Shown piece by piece: positions 19,737 to 30,873 of a stretch of DNA of 64,000 nucleotides; positions within the stretch are counted from its first letter, which is position 1; the number at the start of each line of letters is the position of its first letter. Origin of the DNA: Clostridiales bacterium DTU083 (GTDB taxonomy: Bacteria; Bacillota; Clostridia; Caldicoprobacterales; DTU083); NCBI GenBank assembly GCA_001512915.1, contig LFTC01000066.1, positions 37,528-101,527 on the forward strand, written 5' to 3'. The position numbers were made by a program, and so were the translations under genes. Below the pieces are notes generated by a model, which was not told the DNA's origin, did no database searches, and saw only the letters and a program-made list of their open reading frames with translations.

Positions 19737-21821
19737 TTGGCTTTATCATCCGAGAACAAACTTAGCAGCGATATACAAATAATAAAGGGAATCGGCCCCA
19801 AGAAGGCAGCTTTGTTCAACAAGCTGGATGTAAACACCATCGAAGATGCTATATACTTTTTCCCCAGGGAATATGAATATCGAAGCCCAATTAATAAGGT
19901 CGCCTCTATAAAAGAAGGAATGGTGGCCTTATGCCTTAAATGGAAGGGAATTCCACAAATAACACGTAAATCAAAAGGATTAAGCATTGTTATCCGAAAG
20001 GGTTATGATGAAACAGGCATTATCGAATGCATTTGGTTTAACCAGCCATATAAGGCAAAAAGTTATAAGTATGGAACAAAGTATTATGTGTACGGCAAAG
20101 CAGTAAAACGGCCGGATGGTTATCAGATTCAAAATCCGTTTGTGGAAGAATATAATGAATTATATCATAGACAGCCCAAATATTTGCCCATATATCCATT
20201 AACCAATGGTTTGACGCAAAGAGACGTCAGGCTAGTTACAAGCGAAGCATTAAAATTACTAGAATTTGAAAATTTTTACTATGAAGTAGATAGGTACATA
20301 ACCAAACGATATAATCTTATCAGCAAGGTAAACGCGCTTAGGTTTATACACTATCCTGAAGATGCAAACTCAATCAGGACTGCTAGAACGCGAATTATAT
20401 TTGATGAGTTTTTGCAGATCCAGGTTGCTACACAATTTATAAAAAGCCGAATACAAAGAAATAATACAGGACATGTAATCTCCATTTCAAGAGAAACGCT
20501 GGGCTTGTTCCTTAAAGACTTGCCGTTTAAGCTGACAGGCGCCCAGGAAAGGGTCCTGAACGAAATATTAGTTGATATAAAAAGTGGAAATGTAATGAAT
20601 CGGCTGGTTCAAGGCGATGTCGGTTCTGGAAAAACAGTGATTGCAGCTATTGCCATGTATTGTGTTGCTATTAATGGCTATCAGAGCGTGATGATGGCAC
20701 CTACAGAGATTTTGGCTCAACAACATTTTGATTATTTGACTAAACTGTTTAATACATGTAATTCAACAAATAAAATAAACGTTGGTTTGTTAACAGGCAG
20801 TATGAAAGAATCTGAAAAGAGAAAAGTAAAATCGGCATTAAGGAGTGACAGAATTCAAATTTTAATCGGTACCCATGCTGTATTGGAAGAGAATGTGAGT
20901 TTCAGGAATTTGGGATTGGTAATTACAGATGAACAACATAGGTTTGGAGTAAGGCAAAGAATCCAGCTTAGAAGTAAGGGTAAAGCTCCCCACATGCTTG
21001 TCATGTCTGCCACACCCATTCCCAGAACGCTTACACATATAATCTATGGTGATCTGAATCTTTCTATAATCGACTCAATGCCTCCAGGAAGAATGCCTGT
21101 AAAAACTTATGTGGTACATAGCGGCTATCGAAAACGAGTTTACAATTTTGTAAAAAAACACGCTTTGCAAGGCAATCAAGCTTATATAGTATGCCCTTTA
21201 GTTGAAAAATCGGATAACATTGATATGCGATCTGCAGAATTAGTTTTTCAGGAACTTACCAAGGGTATATTAAAGGAAGTTAGTATAGGTTTGATGCATG
21301 GGAAGATGAACGCAAATGAGAAGGAAGAAGTAATGCAAGCTTTTGCTGAAGGTAAAACTCAGGTTCTTATTTCTACCACGGTTATTGAGGTAGGCATAAA
21401 TGTTCCCAATGCAGTTATTATGGTTATAGAAAATGCAGAACGTTTTGGTTTGGCCCAACTACATCAATTGCGGGGAAGAGTTGGAAGAGGAGATAAGCCT
21501 TCTTACTGCATATTGATTTCTGACAGCAAAGATGATAGGGCATTTAAGCGTTTGCAAATATTATCTAACACCAATGATGGATTTGAAATAGCGCAGAAGG
21601 ATCTGGGGCTTAGAGGACCGGGTGAAATATATGGATTGCGTCAACATGGCAAGCCTGATTTTCGGCTGGCTGATCCATTGAGAGATTATAATTTATATGT
21701 TATTGCAGAACAAGCAGCAAAGGAAATTGTGAAACAAGCTGAGATTGAGCCATTTAAAGAATTTATTTGTTCAATATTAGAAAAGTATGAAGATGAATTG
21801 TTTACTATAACAGCAAATTAA
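19737..21821 (+). CDS. recG: ATP-dependent DNA helicase RecG
   Basis: GIGPKKAALFNKL, LVQGDVGSGKTVIA, TDEQHRFGVRQR, SATPIPRTLT; start refined to TTG 19737 because the longer ORF spans the upstream terminator. Confidence 0.95.
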   Translation: MALSSENKLSSDIQIIKGIGPKKAALFNKLDVNTIEDAIYFFPREYEYRSPINKVASIKEGMVALCLKWKGIPQITRKSKGLSIVIRKGYDETGIIECIWFNQPYKAKSYKYGTKYYVYGKAVKRPDGYQIQNPFVEEYNELYHRQPKYLPIYPLTNGLTQRDVRLVTSEALKLLEFENFYYEVDRYITKRYNLISKVNALRFIHYPEDANSIRTARTRIIFDEFLQIQVATQFIKSRIQRNNTGHVISISRETLGLFLKDLPFKLTGAQERVLNEILVDIKSGNVMNRLVQGDVGSGKTVIAAIAMYCVAINGYQSVMMAPTEILAQQHFDYLTKLFNTCNSTNKINVGLLTGSMKESEKRKVKSALRSDRIQILIGTHAVLEENVSFRNLGLVITDEQHRFGVRQRIQLRSKGKAPHMLVMSATPIPRTLTHIIYGDLNLSIIDSMPPGRMPVKTYVVHSGYRKRVYNFVKKHALQGNQAYIVCPLVEKSDNIDMRSAELVFQELTKGILKEVSIGLMHGKMNANEKEEVMQAFAEGKTQVLISTTVIEVGINVPNAVIMVIENAERFGLAQLHQLRGRVGRGDKPSYCILISDSKDDRAFKRLQILSNTNDGFEIAQKDLGLRGPGEIYGLRQHGKPDFRLADPLRDYNLYVIAEQAAKEIVKQAEIEPFKEFICSILEKYEDELFTITAN

Positions 21822-21948
21822 AAAAACTGGTGACATAAGTCACCAGCGTTGGGAGAGGAGAAATTGAAGGAAGAGCTCTATGGGGAAAATAGAAACTCTC
21901 TTTAATTTTATTGTTGACATCATGCCAAAAATTATACATCATTGCTCC

Positions 21949-21977
21949 TTGTTCGCTATATGCAAATATGTTAGAAT
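21949..21977 (+). promoter_or_regulatory. putative sigma-A promoter for rsmD-coaD
   Basis: TTGTTC - 17 bp - TAGAAT. Confidence 0.4.
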
Positions 21978-22026
21978 GAAAAAAAGCATGAGAAATTCGT
22001 CAATATTTGGAGGAACTGACTAATAA

Positions 22027-23072
<1,046 letters not shown>

Positions 23073-23088
23073 GGGGAGAAAGTGAAAT

Positions 23089-23538
23089 ATGAATATAATA
23101 AGTCTTTTAGATATTCTGGAGGATGAATTGGAAAAAGGAGCAAGTGTTCCTTTTGCATCAAAAGCTTTTATTGACCGTGAAAAATGCCTGGATATTATTA
23201 AAGATATTCGATTAAGTCTTCCTGAAGAGATTAAGCAGGCTGAATGGGTAAAAAAAGAGCAGCAGCGAATTCTCCTGGAAGCTCAGAAAGAAGCTGAGGC
23301 TATTACCAGAGAAGCCGAACAACGGATTAAAGCCCTAATTGATGAAAATGAAATCACAAAAACCGCTTATCAACAGTCACGAGAAATAGTTGAAACAGCG
23401 CAAAACAATGCTAAGGAAATTCGTTTAGGCGCCAAGGAATATGCTGACTCTATTTTAGAGGAAGTGGAAAAATACTTAATAAATCAACTAGAGATTATAC
23501 GAAGCAACCGTCAGGAGTTAAATGTAAAAAAAAGATAG
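23089..23538 (+). CDS. coiled-coil hypothetical protein (ATPase/F0-b-like annotation in clostridia)
   Basis: Charged helical ORF immediately downstream of coaD with RBS. Confidence 0.75.
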   Translation: MNIISLLDILEDELEKGASVPFASKAFIDREKCLDIIKDIRLSLPEEIKQAEWVKKEQQRILLEAQKEAEAITREAEQRIKALIDENEITKTAYQQSREIVETAQNNAKEIRLGAKEYADSILEEVEKYLINQLEIIRSNRQELNVKKR

Positions 23539-23563
23539 ACAGTTAGCTGACAACTGTCTTTTT
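23533..23563. terminator. bidirectional terminator between convergent genes
   Basis: GACAGTT-AGCTGAC-AACTGTC flanked by A-run and T-run. Confidence 0.75.
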
Positions 23564-24817
23564 CTTTATCCCTTGCCAAACAAGGGCAAACAATGCAAAG
23601 ACAGTTATAAACAATAAAGCTGCAAATACCAGTCTTATCGAGGTCAATAGGTTATCCCTCCAAGCTGCGGCGGATGCGACAAGATCGCCAGCTGAAGCCG
23701 TTGTCAAAGCTTCCGGATAGATAAAATGAGTCAGTGGAATAGAGATAATAGCTGCCAATAGTCCATGCAGAAATTTTCCAATTATGTATAAACCAATTCT
23801 AATGCCGGTTCCAGACAGAAAACTGACTGATTGGGCATGAATACACAGTCCGCTCCATCCTATGATAAAAGATACACCGGCGATTTTTGCTTGCATAGTA
23901 GCAGCTGTTTCGCTAATCAGTTTGCTTCCCTTGGTTATCTCAATTAATCCTCCTGTCAATGCGCGTATTAAGGGTTCTTCGATTGAGAACATTTTTATAG
24001 GTATGGCAGTTATAGATGCCAGCCAGTCTATAATTTTTAAACGCATCGATAAGTCTATTATAACTGAAAAAAACATAATAAAACCGCCTACGATCCATAG
24101 TACATTTACTGAATTGCGTACTGCATCACCAATTAATTGTCCAACTGGTCTGCCGTCCTTTCTGCGGGATGCATATAATGCTGAAAGCGCCTGCGAGCAG
24201 ATAGTCTTACAACTCTGTCTGTCGGTTTTTTTATTTTTATGGTTACCCGAACGATAATTCTTGCTATGATAAAACCGGAATCCCAGTCCTAAAAACAGGG
24301 CAGCAGTGTAGTGGCTGATTACGATGATTAATCCTCCTATTTTGGTTCCCATCATGCCAATTGCAACGGCACCCATCATAAATAGAGGACCGGAGGTAGA
24401 AGTAAATGAAAGAATTCGCTGTGCTTCATAAACAGTAATTCTTCTTTGTTTTAAAAACGCGGCTGTCAGTCTGGCACCGGCTGGATAACCGGAAGCCATG
24501 CTCATTACCCATATAAATGAGCTGTCACCCGGACAACAAAATAGAGGTTCCATGACAGGTTTCAGCAATACAGAAAAAAAATCCACAATCCCAAGGCCTA
24601 TCATAATTTCCGATGCAATAAAAAAAGGTAAAAGAGCAGGGAACACCGAATTCAAAAATAAGTCAAGACCGGACAAGGCGGATTGATATGACTCCATAGG
24701 AAAAATAATTATAACAGATACAAATAATAAAGCGGCAAAACTGGTGAGAACTACTTTCAGTTTTCTTAAGCCTGAACTTCTCATAAGAATCACCATAATT
24801 TGAAAAACATGTTTCAA
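23543..24817 (-). CDS. ylbJ: sporulation integral membrane protein YlbJ (nucleoside-recognition/Gate domain)
   Basis: Multi-TM protein with SVFPALLPFFIASEIMIGLG, MASGYPAGARLTA, GLIEITKGSKLIS typical of YlbJ. Confidence 0.9.
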   Translation of the reverse strand: MKHVFQIMVILMRSSGLRKLKVVLTSFAALLFVSVIIIFPMESYQSALSGLDLFLNSVFPALLPFFIASEIMIGLGIVDFFSVLLKPVMEPLFCCPGDSSFIWVMSMASGYPAGARLTAAFLKQRRITVYEAQRILSFTSTSGPLFMMGAVAIGMMGTKIGGLIIVISHYTAALFLGLGFRFYHSKNYRSGNHKNKKTDRQSCKTICSQALSALYASRRKDGRPVGQLIGDAVRNSVNVLWIVGGFIMFFSVIIDLSMRLKIIDWLASITAIPIKMFSIEEPLIRALTGGLIEITKGSKLISETAATMQAKIAGVSFIIGWSGLCIHAQSVSFLSGTGIRIGLYIIGKFLHGLLAAIISIPLTHFIYPEALTTASAGDLVASAAAWRDNLLTSIRLVFAALLFITVFALFALVWQGIKKKTVVS

Positions 24818-24864
24818 TAATCTAATAAATCCAATAATATATGTATTAGGAGGGGAGTAATTGT

Positions 24865-25638
24865 ATGAAACAAAAACCGAAAATAGGATTGGCGCTAGGT
24901 GCAGGGGCCTCCAGAGGTTTTGCTCATATCGGGGTGCTGCAGGTATTAGAAGAAATTGGAATAAAGGTAGATTACATAGCAGGAAGCAGCATTGGCTCTA
25001 TTGTTGGCGCATTGTATGCTGCTGGTGTATCGCCTAAAATGATGGAAGGGCTTGCTTATAATATCGATGCAAAGCTTTGTTATGATTTAGGTTTTTCCAG
25101 GAGAGGTTTTATTCAGGGAAAAAAAGTAGAAGAATTAATAAAAATGTTGACGAGAAACAGGAGCTTTGATGAATTGGACATTCCACTGGCAGTTACTGCT
25201 GTAGATTTAATCACTAACAAAAGGGTTATTATCAAGGAAGGGAAAGTCTATAAAGGCGTGCGTGCAAGCATATCCATTCCAGGAGTCTTTCAGCCTGTAT
25301 ATGAAGGGGACCAGGTTTTGGTAGACGGCGGAATCCTGGAGCGGGTACCGGTTAATGTAGTGAGGGAAATGGGTGCTGATATTGTTATAGGTGTAGATGT
25401 TGCCTTCAGAGGCAAACACCGCCCTCCTGAGAATTTTATAGAAACAATATTGCAAACCATTGAGGTTATGGAGTTGGAGATTATTAAATATACAATTCCT
25501 ACTGAAGATATATTAATTTGTCCTGAAGTTTACCTTGACAATCCACTTTCCTTGGATGGGGTTGAGGAAATCATAGAAGAAGGCAGAAAAGCCACATGGA
25601 AAGTTAAGGATAGATTAATGGCTTTAATTGATGAATAA
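24865..25638 (+). CDS. patatin-like phospholipase (RssA/YlbK family)
   Basis: GLALGAGASRGFAHIGVL, GSSIGSIVGALYA, DGGILERVPV. Confidence 0.93.
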   Translation: MKQKPKIGLALGAGASRGFAHIGVLQVLEEIGIKVDYIAGSSIGSIVGALYAAGVSPKMMEGLAYNIDAKLCYDLGFSRRGFIQGKKVEELIKMLTRNRSFDELDIPLAVTAVDLITNKRVIIKEGKVYKGVRASISIPGVFQPVYEGDQVLVDGGILERVPVNVVREMGADIVIGVDVAFRGKHRPPENFIETILQTIEVMELEIIKYTIPTEDILICPEVYLDNPLSLDGVEEIIEEGRKATWKVKDRLMALIDE

Positions 25639-26884
25639 AATCTCTCCCCCCCTGCCTGGCAGACGGGTTATTTATTGCCAATGCATATAAATCAGTTGCT
25701 AAACAATCGTATGCAAACATTTTTTGAACATCAGCTCCATACCTGTTTATGTGTGCTGCCTTAGTAATGACTGGCACATGTGCTGTTTTTTTTAATTTTT
25801 TCAACAGCGGAAGTGCCCTGTTAGAAAAAGCAAGTATGCGTAAATAAGACGGACCGGTCTTGCGATGCATATCCTGAAAATCCGGGTCAGTCAAATTTAG
25901 TAATCCGTGTATTACAATGCGTTGGAGCCTTGTTAGAGGATATCTTTTAGTCTTTACCATAGTTAAGAATTCTTTCAAGTTGGTTGCTTTTTGCGCGTTC
26001 TCCTTAATTCTGTTTTCTAAACCTTCTTTTACGTCCACCCAAGAAGCAATTTCATCCAGCCTGCTGCGTCTAACTATTCCCAGAAATAAATCTCCCAAAT
26101 GATTATTATCTACAGGGCCCATACCTTGATCAAAGAAATCGGATAAACTATTGTAGACTTTTTCAGGCAAAGCATTTCGTACCTTCATATTCATTCCGTT
26201 TTTTAGTATCTCCTTTCGGATTGAGGTTGCACTGGATATTCCCTTTTTGATTCTAGTATCTGAATATGAAGACTTAATTCTGGGTATAGTTATTGGAATT
26301 ATATTGCTGTTAGTTATTTTTAATGCTTTTAGATACTCTATTGCCAGTATGGAATTGCTTCCCGATAATGCTTTCTTTATCATTTTCAGATCTAAACAGT
26401 CATAAATGCTTTTCTTACTATCTGAATATTTTATGTAATCTAGTAATGCATTGTATCGTGCTGCTGGATAGGACAGACCATTAGACAGGTAATTCCTCAG
26501 CAGCTCTTTGTATTGAATATCTTCAGCGACAAGAATATCTGCTATTTGCTTAAGAATACTCAGATTTCCAGTTTCGCTGCCAAAGCTGATATGAGTAACG
26601 AGACCTGTATTATTCAGCATTTGAATGCCGCCATAGGCAAATAATTCGGCGGTTTGGACTGCATAAACGACAGGCAGTTCCAGCACAAGATCTATACCAC
26701 AGTTGACTGCAGCTTCAGCTCGGATCCATTTATCAACCATGGCAGCTTCTCCACGCTGGGTAAAGTGACCTGACATAACCGCTATTGTGTAATCAGCCTT
26801 TGTTTCTTTTTTTGACTGTAATAAATGATACAAATGACCATAATGAAAGGGGTTGTACTCGGCGATTATTCCTAAAACTCTCAT
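25604..26884 (-). CDS. tmcAL: tRNA(Met) cytidine acetate ligase TmcAL (YlbM)
   Basis: MRVLGIIAEYNPFHYGHLYHL, VMSGHFTQRGEAAMVDKW. Confidence 0.95.
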   Translation of the reverse strand: MRVLGIIAEYNPFHYGHLYHLLQSKKETKADYTIAVMSGHFTQRGEAAMVDKWIRAEAAVNCGIDLVLELPVVYAVQTAELFAYGGIQMLNNTGLVTHISFGSETGNLSILKQIADILVAEDIQYKELLRNYLSNGLSYPAARYNALLDYIKYSDSKKSIYDCLDLKMIKKALSGSNSILAIEYLKALKITNSNIIPITIPRIKSSYSDTRIKKGISSATSIRKEILKNGMNMKVRNALPEKVYNSLSDFFDQGMGPVDNNHLGDLFLGIVRRSRLDEIASWVDVKEGLENRIKENAQKATNLKEFLTMVKTKRYPLTRLQRIVIHGLLNLTDPDFQDMHRKTGPSYLRILAFSNRALPLLKKLKKTAHVPVITKAAHINRYGADVQKMFAYDCLATDLYALAINNPSARQGGRDFIHQLKPLIYP

Positions 26885-27103
26885 TGAATGCTCCTTTAGG
26901 ATACTTATTTTAAATGAAGGAATAATATTTACTATATTTTACTCTTATTTTTTTTATGGAACAAGGGTAACACTTACTTTAATTTTATCCCTTCTTTGAT
27001 AGAGGAATTCAAAGATTAGTGTAGAATACATAATAATTGGTTGTTTGATTCTTAACAATGTATTATGATACATATTATACAGATAGTTGAAAGGAGTTAT
27101 ATA

Positions 27104-28099
27104 ATGAGTGTACTAAAAGACATACGAGAAAGAGCAGCACAATATGACAAAACCATTGTCCTTCCGGAAGGAAATGACGACAGGATAATAGAAGCCGCTG
27201 CCATGATTACAAAGGAAGGTATTGCAAAAATTATATTGCTTGGAAATGCGGAAGAAATAGCAAAGAAAGCCGAAGCTAATAACTGGGACTTAAGCGGTGT
27301 ACAAATTATTGACCATTTAAAATCCGAGAAAATGGAGTGTTATGTTGAAGAATTTGCAGAGTTAAGAAAAAATAAAGGTATGACAATAGATAAAGCCAGA
27401 GAAATTATGAAAAATCCTCTCTATTTTGGTACAATGATGGTAAAATTAGGTGATGCAGACGGTTTGACAGCAGGAGCGGCAAATGCCACTGGAGATGTAC
27501 TGCGTCCCGCTTTTCAGATTATAAAAACAGCACCCGGCATCCCTGTTGTATCCAGCTGCTTTATCATGGAAATGCCAAATGCAAAATACGGAGCAAACGG
27601 TGTTTTCCTATTTGGAGATTGTGGTGTAAATCCAGACCCTGATGCTGAACAGTTAGGCGCAATAGCTGTTTCAACAGCAATAACCATGAAAAAAGTTGTA
27701 GGTCAAGAGCCGGTAGTTGCATTATTGTCATTCTCAACAAAAGGAAGCGCAGAACATCCCCGAGTAGACAAAGTTCGTGAAGCAACCAAAATTGCACAGA
27801 AAATGGCTCCTCAATTTTTAATTGACGGAGAACTGCAAGCGGATGCTGCATTGGTGGAGCATGTCGCAAAAAGCAAAGCTCCTGGCAGCAAGGTTGCTGG
27901 AAAGGCTAATGTGTTAATCTTCCCTGATTTGGATTCAGGAAACATTGGATATAAGCTTACTCAGCGTCTTGCTGGGGCTGAAGCAGTCGGGCCGATTTGC
28001 CAAGGATTGGCGAAGCCGGTTAATGACTTATCTAGAGGCTGCAATGCAACAGATGTAATGAATGTGGTCGCTGTTACCGTTCTGCAGTCAGTACTATAG
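27104..28099 (+). CDS. pta: phosphate acetyltransferase
   Basis: IVLPEGNDDRIIEAA, DGLTAGAANATGDVLRPAFQIIKT, LIFPDLDSGNIGYKLTQRL. Confidence 0.97.
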   Translation: MSVLKDIRERAAQYDKTIVLPEGNDDRIIEAAAMITKEGIAKIILLGNAEEIAKKAEANNWDLSGVQIIDHLKSEKMECYVEEFAELRKNKGMTIDKAREIMKNPLYFGTMMVKLGDADGLTAGAANATGDVLRPAFQIIKTAPGIPVVSSCFIMEMPNAKYGANGVFLFGDCGVNPDPDAEQLGAIAVSTAITMKKVVGQEPVVALLSFSTKGSAEHPRVDKVREATKIAQKMAPQFLIDGELQADAALVEHVAKSKAPGSKVAGKANVLIFPDLDSGNIGYKLTQRLAGAEAVGPICQGLAKPVNDLSRGCNATDVMNVVAVTVLQSVL

Positions 28100-28111
28100 G
28101 GGGTGGAATAA

Positions 28112-29320
28112 ATGAAAGTATTAGTTATCAATGCAGGAAGCTCATCTTTAAAGTATCAGCTGATAAATACAGAAGATGAAAGTGTTCTGGCACGGGGAAA
28201 TGCTGAACGTATTGGTATTCCAGGTTCTTGTCTTAAACATGAACCTGCCGGAAAAGACCGTATAGAATTAAAGGCAGAATTCAAAGATCATACCGATGCC
28301 ATTAAAATGGTGATGGATGCGTTGCTTCATCCAGAATATGGCGTAATTAAAGATATGAGTGAAATTGGTGCAGTTGGACATCGTGTTGTGCATGGTGGTG
28401 AGAAATTCTCAGAATCCGTATTGATAGACGATGAGGTAATGGGAGCCATTAAGGAAAATATAGAACTGGCTCCCCTCCATAATCCAGCAAATATCATGGG
28501 CATAGAGGCTTGCCGTAAGATTATGCCGGATGTTCCGAATACCGCTGTTTTTGATACGGCATTTCATCAAACAATGCCCAAAAAAGCATTTTTGTATGCT
28601 GTACCATATGAAGCATATGAAAAATATGGTGTTAGGCGGTATGGATTTCATGGCACGTCACACAAGTATGTAGCTTTGCGTGCAGCCCAAATATTGAATA
28701 GACCTATTGAATCTTTGAAAATAATTACCTGTCACTTAGGAAATGGCTCCAGCATAACGGCAGTAAAACACGGTAAATCTATAGACACCAGTATGGGATT
28801 CACTCCTTTGGAAGGCTTACCCATGGGAACCAGATCCGGAAATATTGATCCGGCTATAATAAGCTATATGATGGAAAAGGAGAATTTAACCAGCGAAGAA
28901 GTAAATAGAATTCTTAACAAACAGTCAGGTGTCCTAGGCTTGTCAGGTGTCAGCAGTGACTTCCGTGATCTGTTTAAAGCAGCAGCAGAAGGTGTGGAAC
29001 GAGCTAAAATTGCACTTGATGTATTTGTTTATCAAGTCGAGAAATTCATCGGCGCATATACTGTTGCAATGGGCGGTGTAGATTGCATAGTGTTTACTGC
29101 AGGCATTGGAGAGAATACTCCTGAAATTAGAAAAGGAGCCTGCTCTAATCTTGGATTCATGGGTATAAAAATAGACGATGAAAAAAACAACAATATCCCC
29201 GGCAAATATAAAGAAGGGATCATAAGCACAGATGATTCAAAAGCAGATGTATTAGTAATTCCAACCAATGAAGAGTTAATGATTGTTCGGGAAACCATGG
29301 AACTGTTAGAAAAGAATTAA
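28112..29320 (+). CDS. ackA: acetate kinase
   Basis: [47 protein letters not shown]. Confidence 0.98.
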   Translation: MKVLVINAGSSSLKYQLINTEDESVLARGNAERIGIPGSCLKHEPAGKDRIELKAEFKDHTDAIKMVMDALLHPEYGVIKDMSEIGAVGHRVVHGGEKFSESVLIDDEVMGAIKENIELAPLHNPANIMGIEACRKIMPDVPNTAVFDTAFHQTMPKKAFLYAVPYEAYEKYGVRRYGFHGTSHKYVALRAAQILNRPIESLKIITCHLGNGSSITAVKHGKSIDTSMGFTPLEGLPMGTRSGNIDPAIISYMMEKENLTSEEVNRILNKQSGVLGLSGVSSDFRDLFKAAAEGVERAKIALDVFVYQVEKFIGAYTVAMGGVDCIVFTAGIGENTPEIRKGACSNLGFMGIKIDDEKNNNIPGKYKEGIISTDDSKADVLVIPTNEELMIVRETMELLEKN

Positions 29321-29339
29321 TGATTTTACGGTATGTTGC

Positions 29340-29368
29340 TTGACAAACCTTTTTGTGAAACCTATAAT
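29340..29368 (+). promoter_or_regulatory. consensus sigma-A promoter of DUF177-rpmF
   Basis: TTGACA - 17 bp - TATAAT exact consensus, about 25-30 nt upstream of the start. Confidence 0.85.
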
Positions 29369-29398
29369 AAATTATCGTAAGTCTATGGGGTGAAATTG

Positions 29399-29941
29399 TT
29401 GAAAATTAATGTCGAAGATATCCTGAAGGAAACAGGAGCCAGTAAGGGCTTTTGTGTTGACATTACCCTTAAGGATATCAATTGGCAGGGCGAGCCTCTT
29501 CAGTTCAGGACACCTATAAAGGTTGAAGGTAATATCACTAATACGGGTAACATACTTTTACTAAATGTTGCTATTCGGGGTTCCGTCACCTTACAATGTG
29601 TCCTATGCCTGGAGCAGTATGAGCATAACCTTGATTTTTCATTTGAAGCAAGGTTGGCCAGAGCTTCATCCGATATAAGCAATATGGATGTTGATGCTTT
29701 CTCATTAGAGGGAAATGAGTTTAACCTGCTTGACATAATTTGGGAATTTCTTTTACTAGAAATACCGATTAGAAAAACGTGTCAAGAAAATTGCAAGGGC
29801 ATATGTCCCGAATGTGGAACGAATTTGAATAAACAGACTTGTAAATGCAAAAATTCTGTGGAGGATGATCCTGATCTTACCTTGGATGAACGGTTACAGC
29901 TATTGAAGGATCATTTTTCCAAACAGGGCAAGGAGGTGTAG
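29399..29941 (+). CDS. DUF177 / YceD family protein
   Basis: [29 protein letters not shown]; upstream of rpmF; TTG start inferred. Confidence 0.92.
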   Translation: MKINVEDILKETGASKGFCVDITLKDINWQGEPLQFRTPIKVEGNITNTGNILLLNVAIRGSVTLQCVLCLEQYEHNLDFSFEARLARASSDISNMDVDAFSLEGNEFNLLDIIWEFLLLEIPIRKTCQENCKGICPECGTNLNKQTCKCKNSVEDDPDLTLDERLQLLKDHFSKQGKEV

Positions 29942-29945
29942 AGAA

Positions 29946-30125
29946 ATGGCTGTGCCCAAAAAGAAAACTTCCAGAGCAAGAAGAGACAAAAGAAGGGCAA
30001 ATTGGAAACTGACGGCGCCCAGTATTGTAGAATGTCCACAATGTGGAGAAGCTAAGCTAAGTCATCGTGTATGCAAAAAGTGCGGATACTATAACAAAAA
30101 GCAAGTTATAGAGGTGGCTGAGTAA
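29946..30125 (+). CDS. rpmF: 50S ribosomal protein L32 (59 aa, not in the supplied ORF track)
   Basis: Direct translation [59 protein letters not shown]. Confidence 0.97.
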   Translation: MAVPKKKTSRARRDKRRANWKLTAPSIVECPQCGEAKLSHRVCKKCGYYNKKQVIEVAE

Positions 30126-30137
30126 ATCTTGTTATTA

Positions 30138-30168
30138 TTGAGAGCATCCTTTCAGGGTGCTCTTTTAG
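30138..30168 (+). terminator. intrinsic terminator after rpmF
   Basis: GAGAGCATCC-TTTCA-GGGTGCTCTTTTAGTTTT. Confidence 0.8.
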
Positions 30169-30207
30169 TTTTAGGTAAATAAAAAGAATAATATTTTAAT
30201 TTTACTC

Positions 30208-30236
30208 TTGCATTTCATATTTAACTCTTATATACT
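30208..30236 (+). promoter_or_regulatory. putative sigma-A promoter of the fapR-plsX-fab operon
   Basis: TTGCAT - 17 bp - TATACT. Confidence 0.75.
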
Positions 30237-30239
30237 AGC

Positions 30240-30258
30240 TTTAGCATCAGGTACTAAT
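30240..30258 (+). promoter_or_regulatory. FapR operator
   Basis: TTTAGCATCAGGTACTAAT matches 15 of 19 positions of the FapR box as I remember it (ATTAGTACCTGRTACTAAT); lies just downstream of the -10. Confidence 0.75.
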
Positions 30259-30296
30259 AACAGATAATAGACTAAACCTATACTTGAGGTGAAAAA

Positions 30297-30869
30297 ATGG
30301 CACGAAATACCATGCCCAAAAAAGAACGGCAGCAGGCTTTAGTGGATATTATCAATAAAGATCCTTTTATTACTGATGAGGAACTCAGTGAAACATTTAA
30401 TGTTAGCATTCAGACTATCCGCTTGGACCGACTTGAGCTGGGCATTCCAGAGCTTCGGGAAAGGATAAGATCTGTCGCATCTGAAAATCAAAAAAAGCTA
30501 AGAAGCTTAGATGCTAAAGAGGTCATAGGAGAAATTGTTGATTTGGAACTCGGGGTCAGCGGTATTTCTATTTTGGAGACAACCGAGGATATGGTATTTG
30601 AACGTACCCAGATAGTACGAGGCCATTATATTTTTGCCCAGGCTGAATCATTGGCCATAGCTGTAATAGATGCAAAGGTTGCCCTGACGGGTGTTGCCAA
30701 CATTAAATATAAAACTCCGATTTTTGCTGGTGATAAGTTGGTAGCCAAAGCTAAGGTGATGCGAACCAGAGGGAATAAATATTTTGTATGGGTTTTTACT
30801 AAAGTTCGTCAACAGGAAGCATTTCGAGGTAAATTCATTTTAGTGACTATAGGCGAGGATAGGAGGTAA
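30297..30869 (+). CDS. fapR: fatty acid/phospholipid biosynthesis transcriptional repressor FapR
   Basis: N-terminal HTH ([31 protein letters not shown]) plus hot-dog domain; first gene of plsX/fab operon. Confidence 0.95.
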   Translation: MARNTMPKKERQQALVDIINKDPFITDEELSETFNVSIQTIRLDRLELGIPELRERIRSVASENQKKLRSLDAKEVIGEIVDLELGVSGISILETTEDMVFERTQIVRGHYIFAQAESLAIAVIDAKVALTGVANIKYKTPIFAGDKLVAKAKVMRTRGNKYFVWVFTKVRQQEAFRGKFILVTIGEDRR

Positions 30870-30873
30870 AGCA

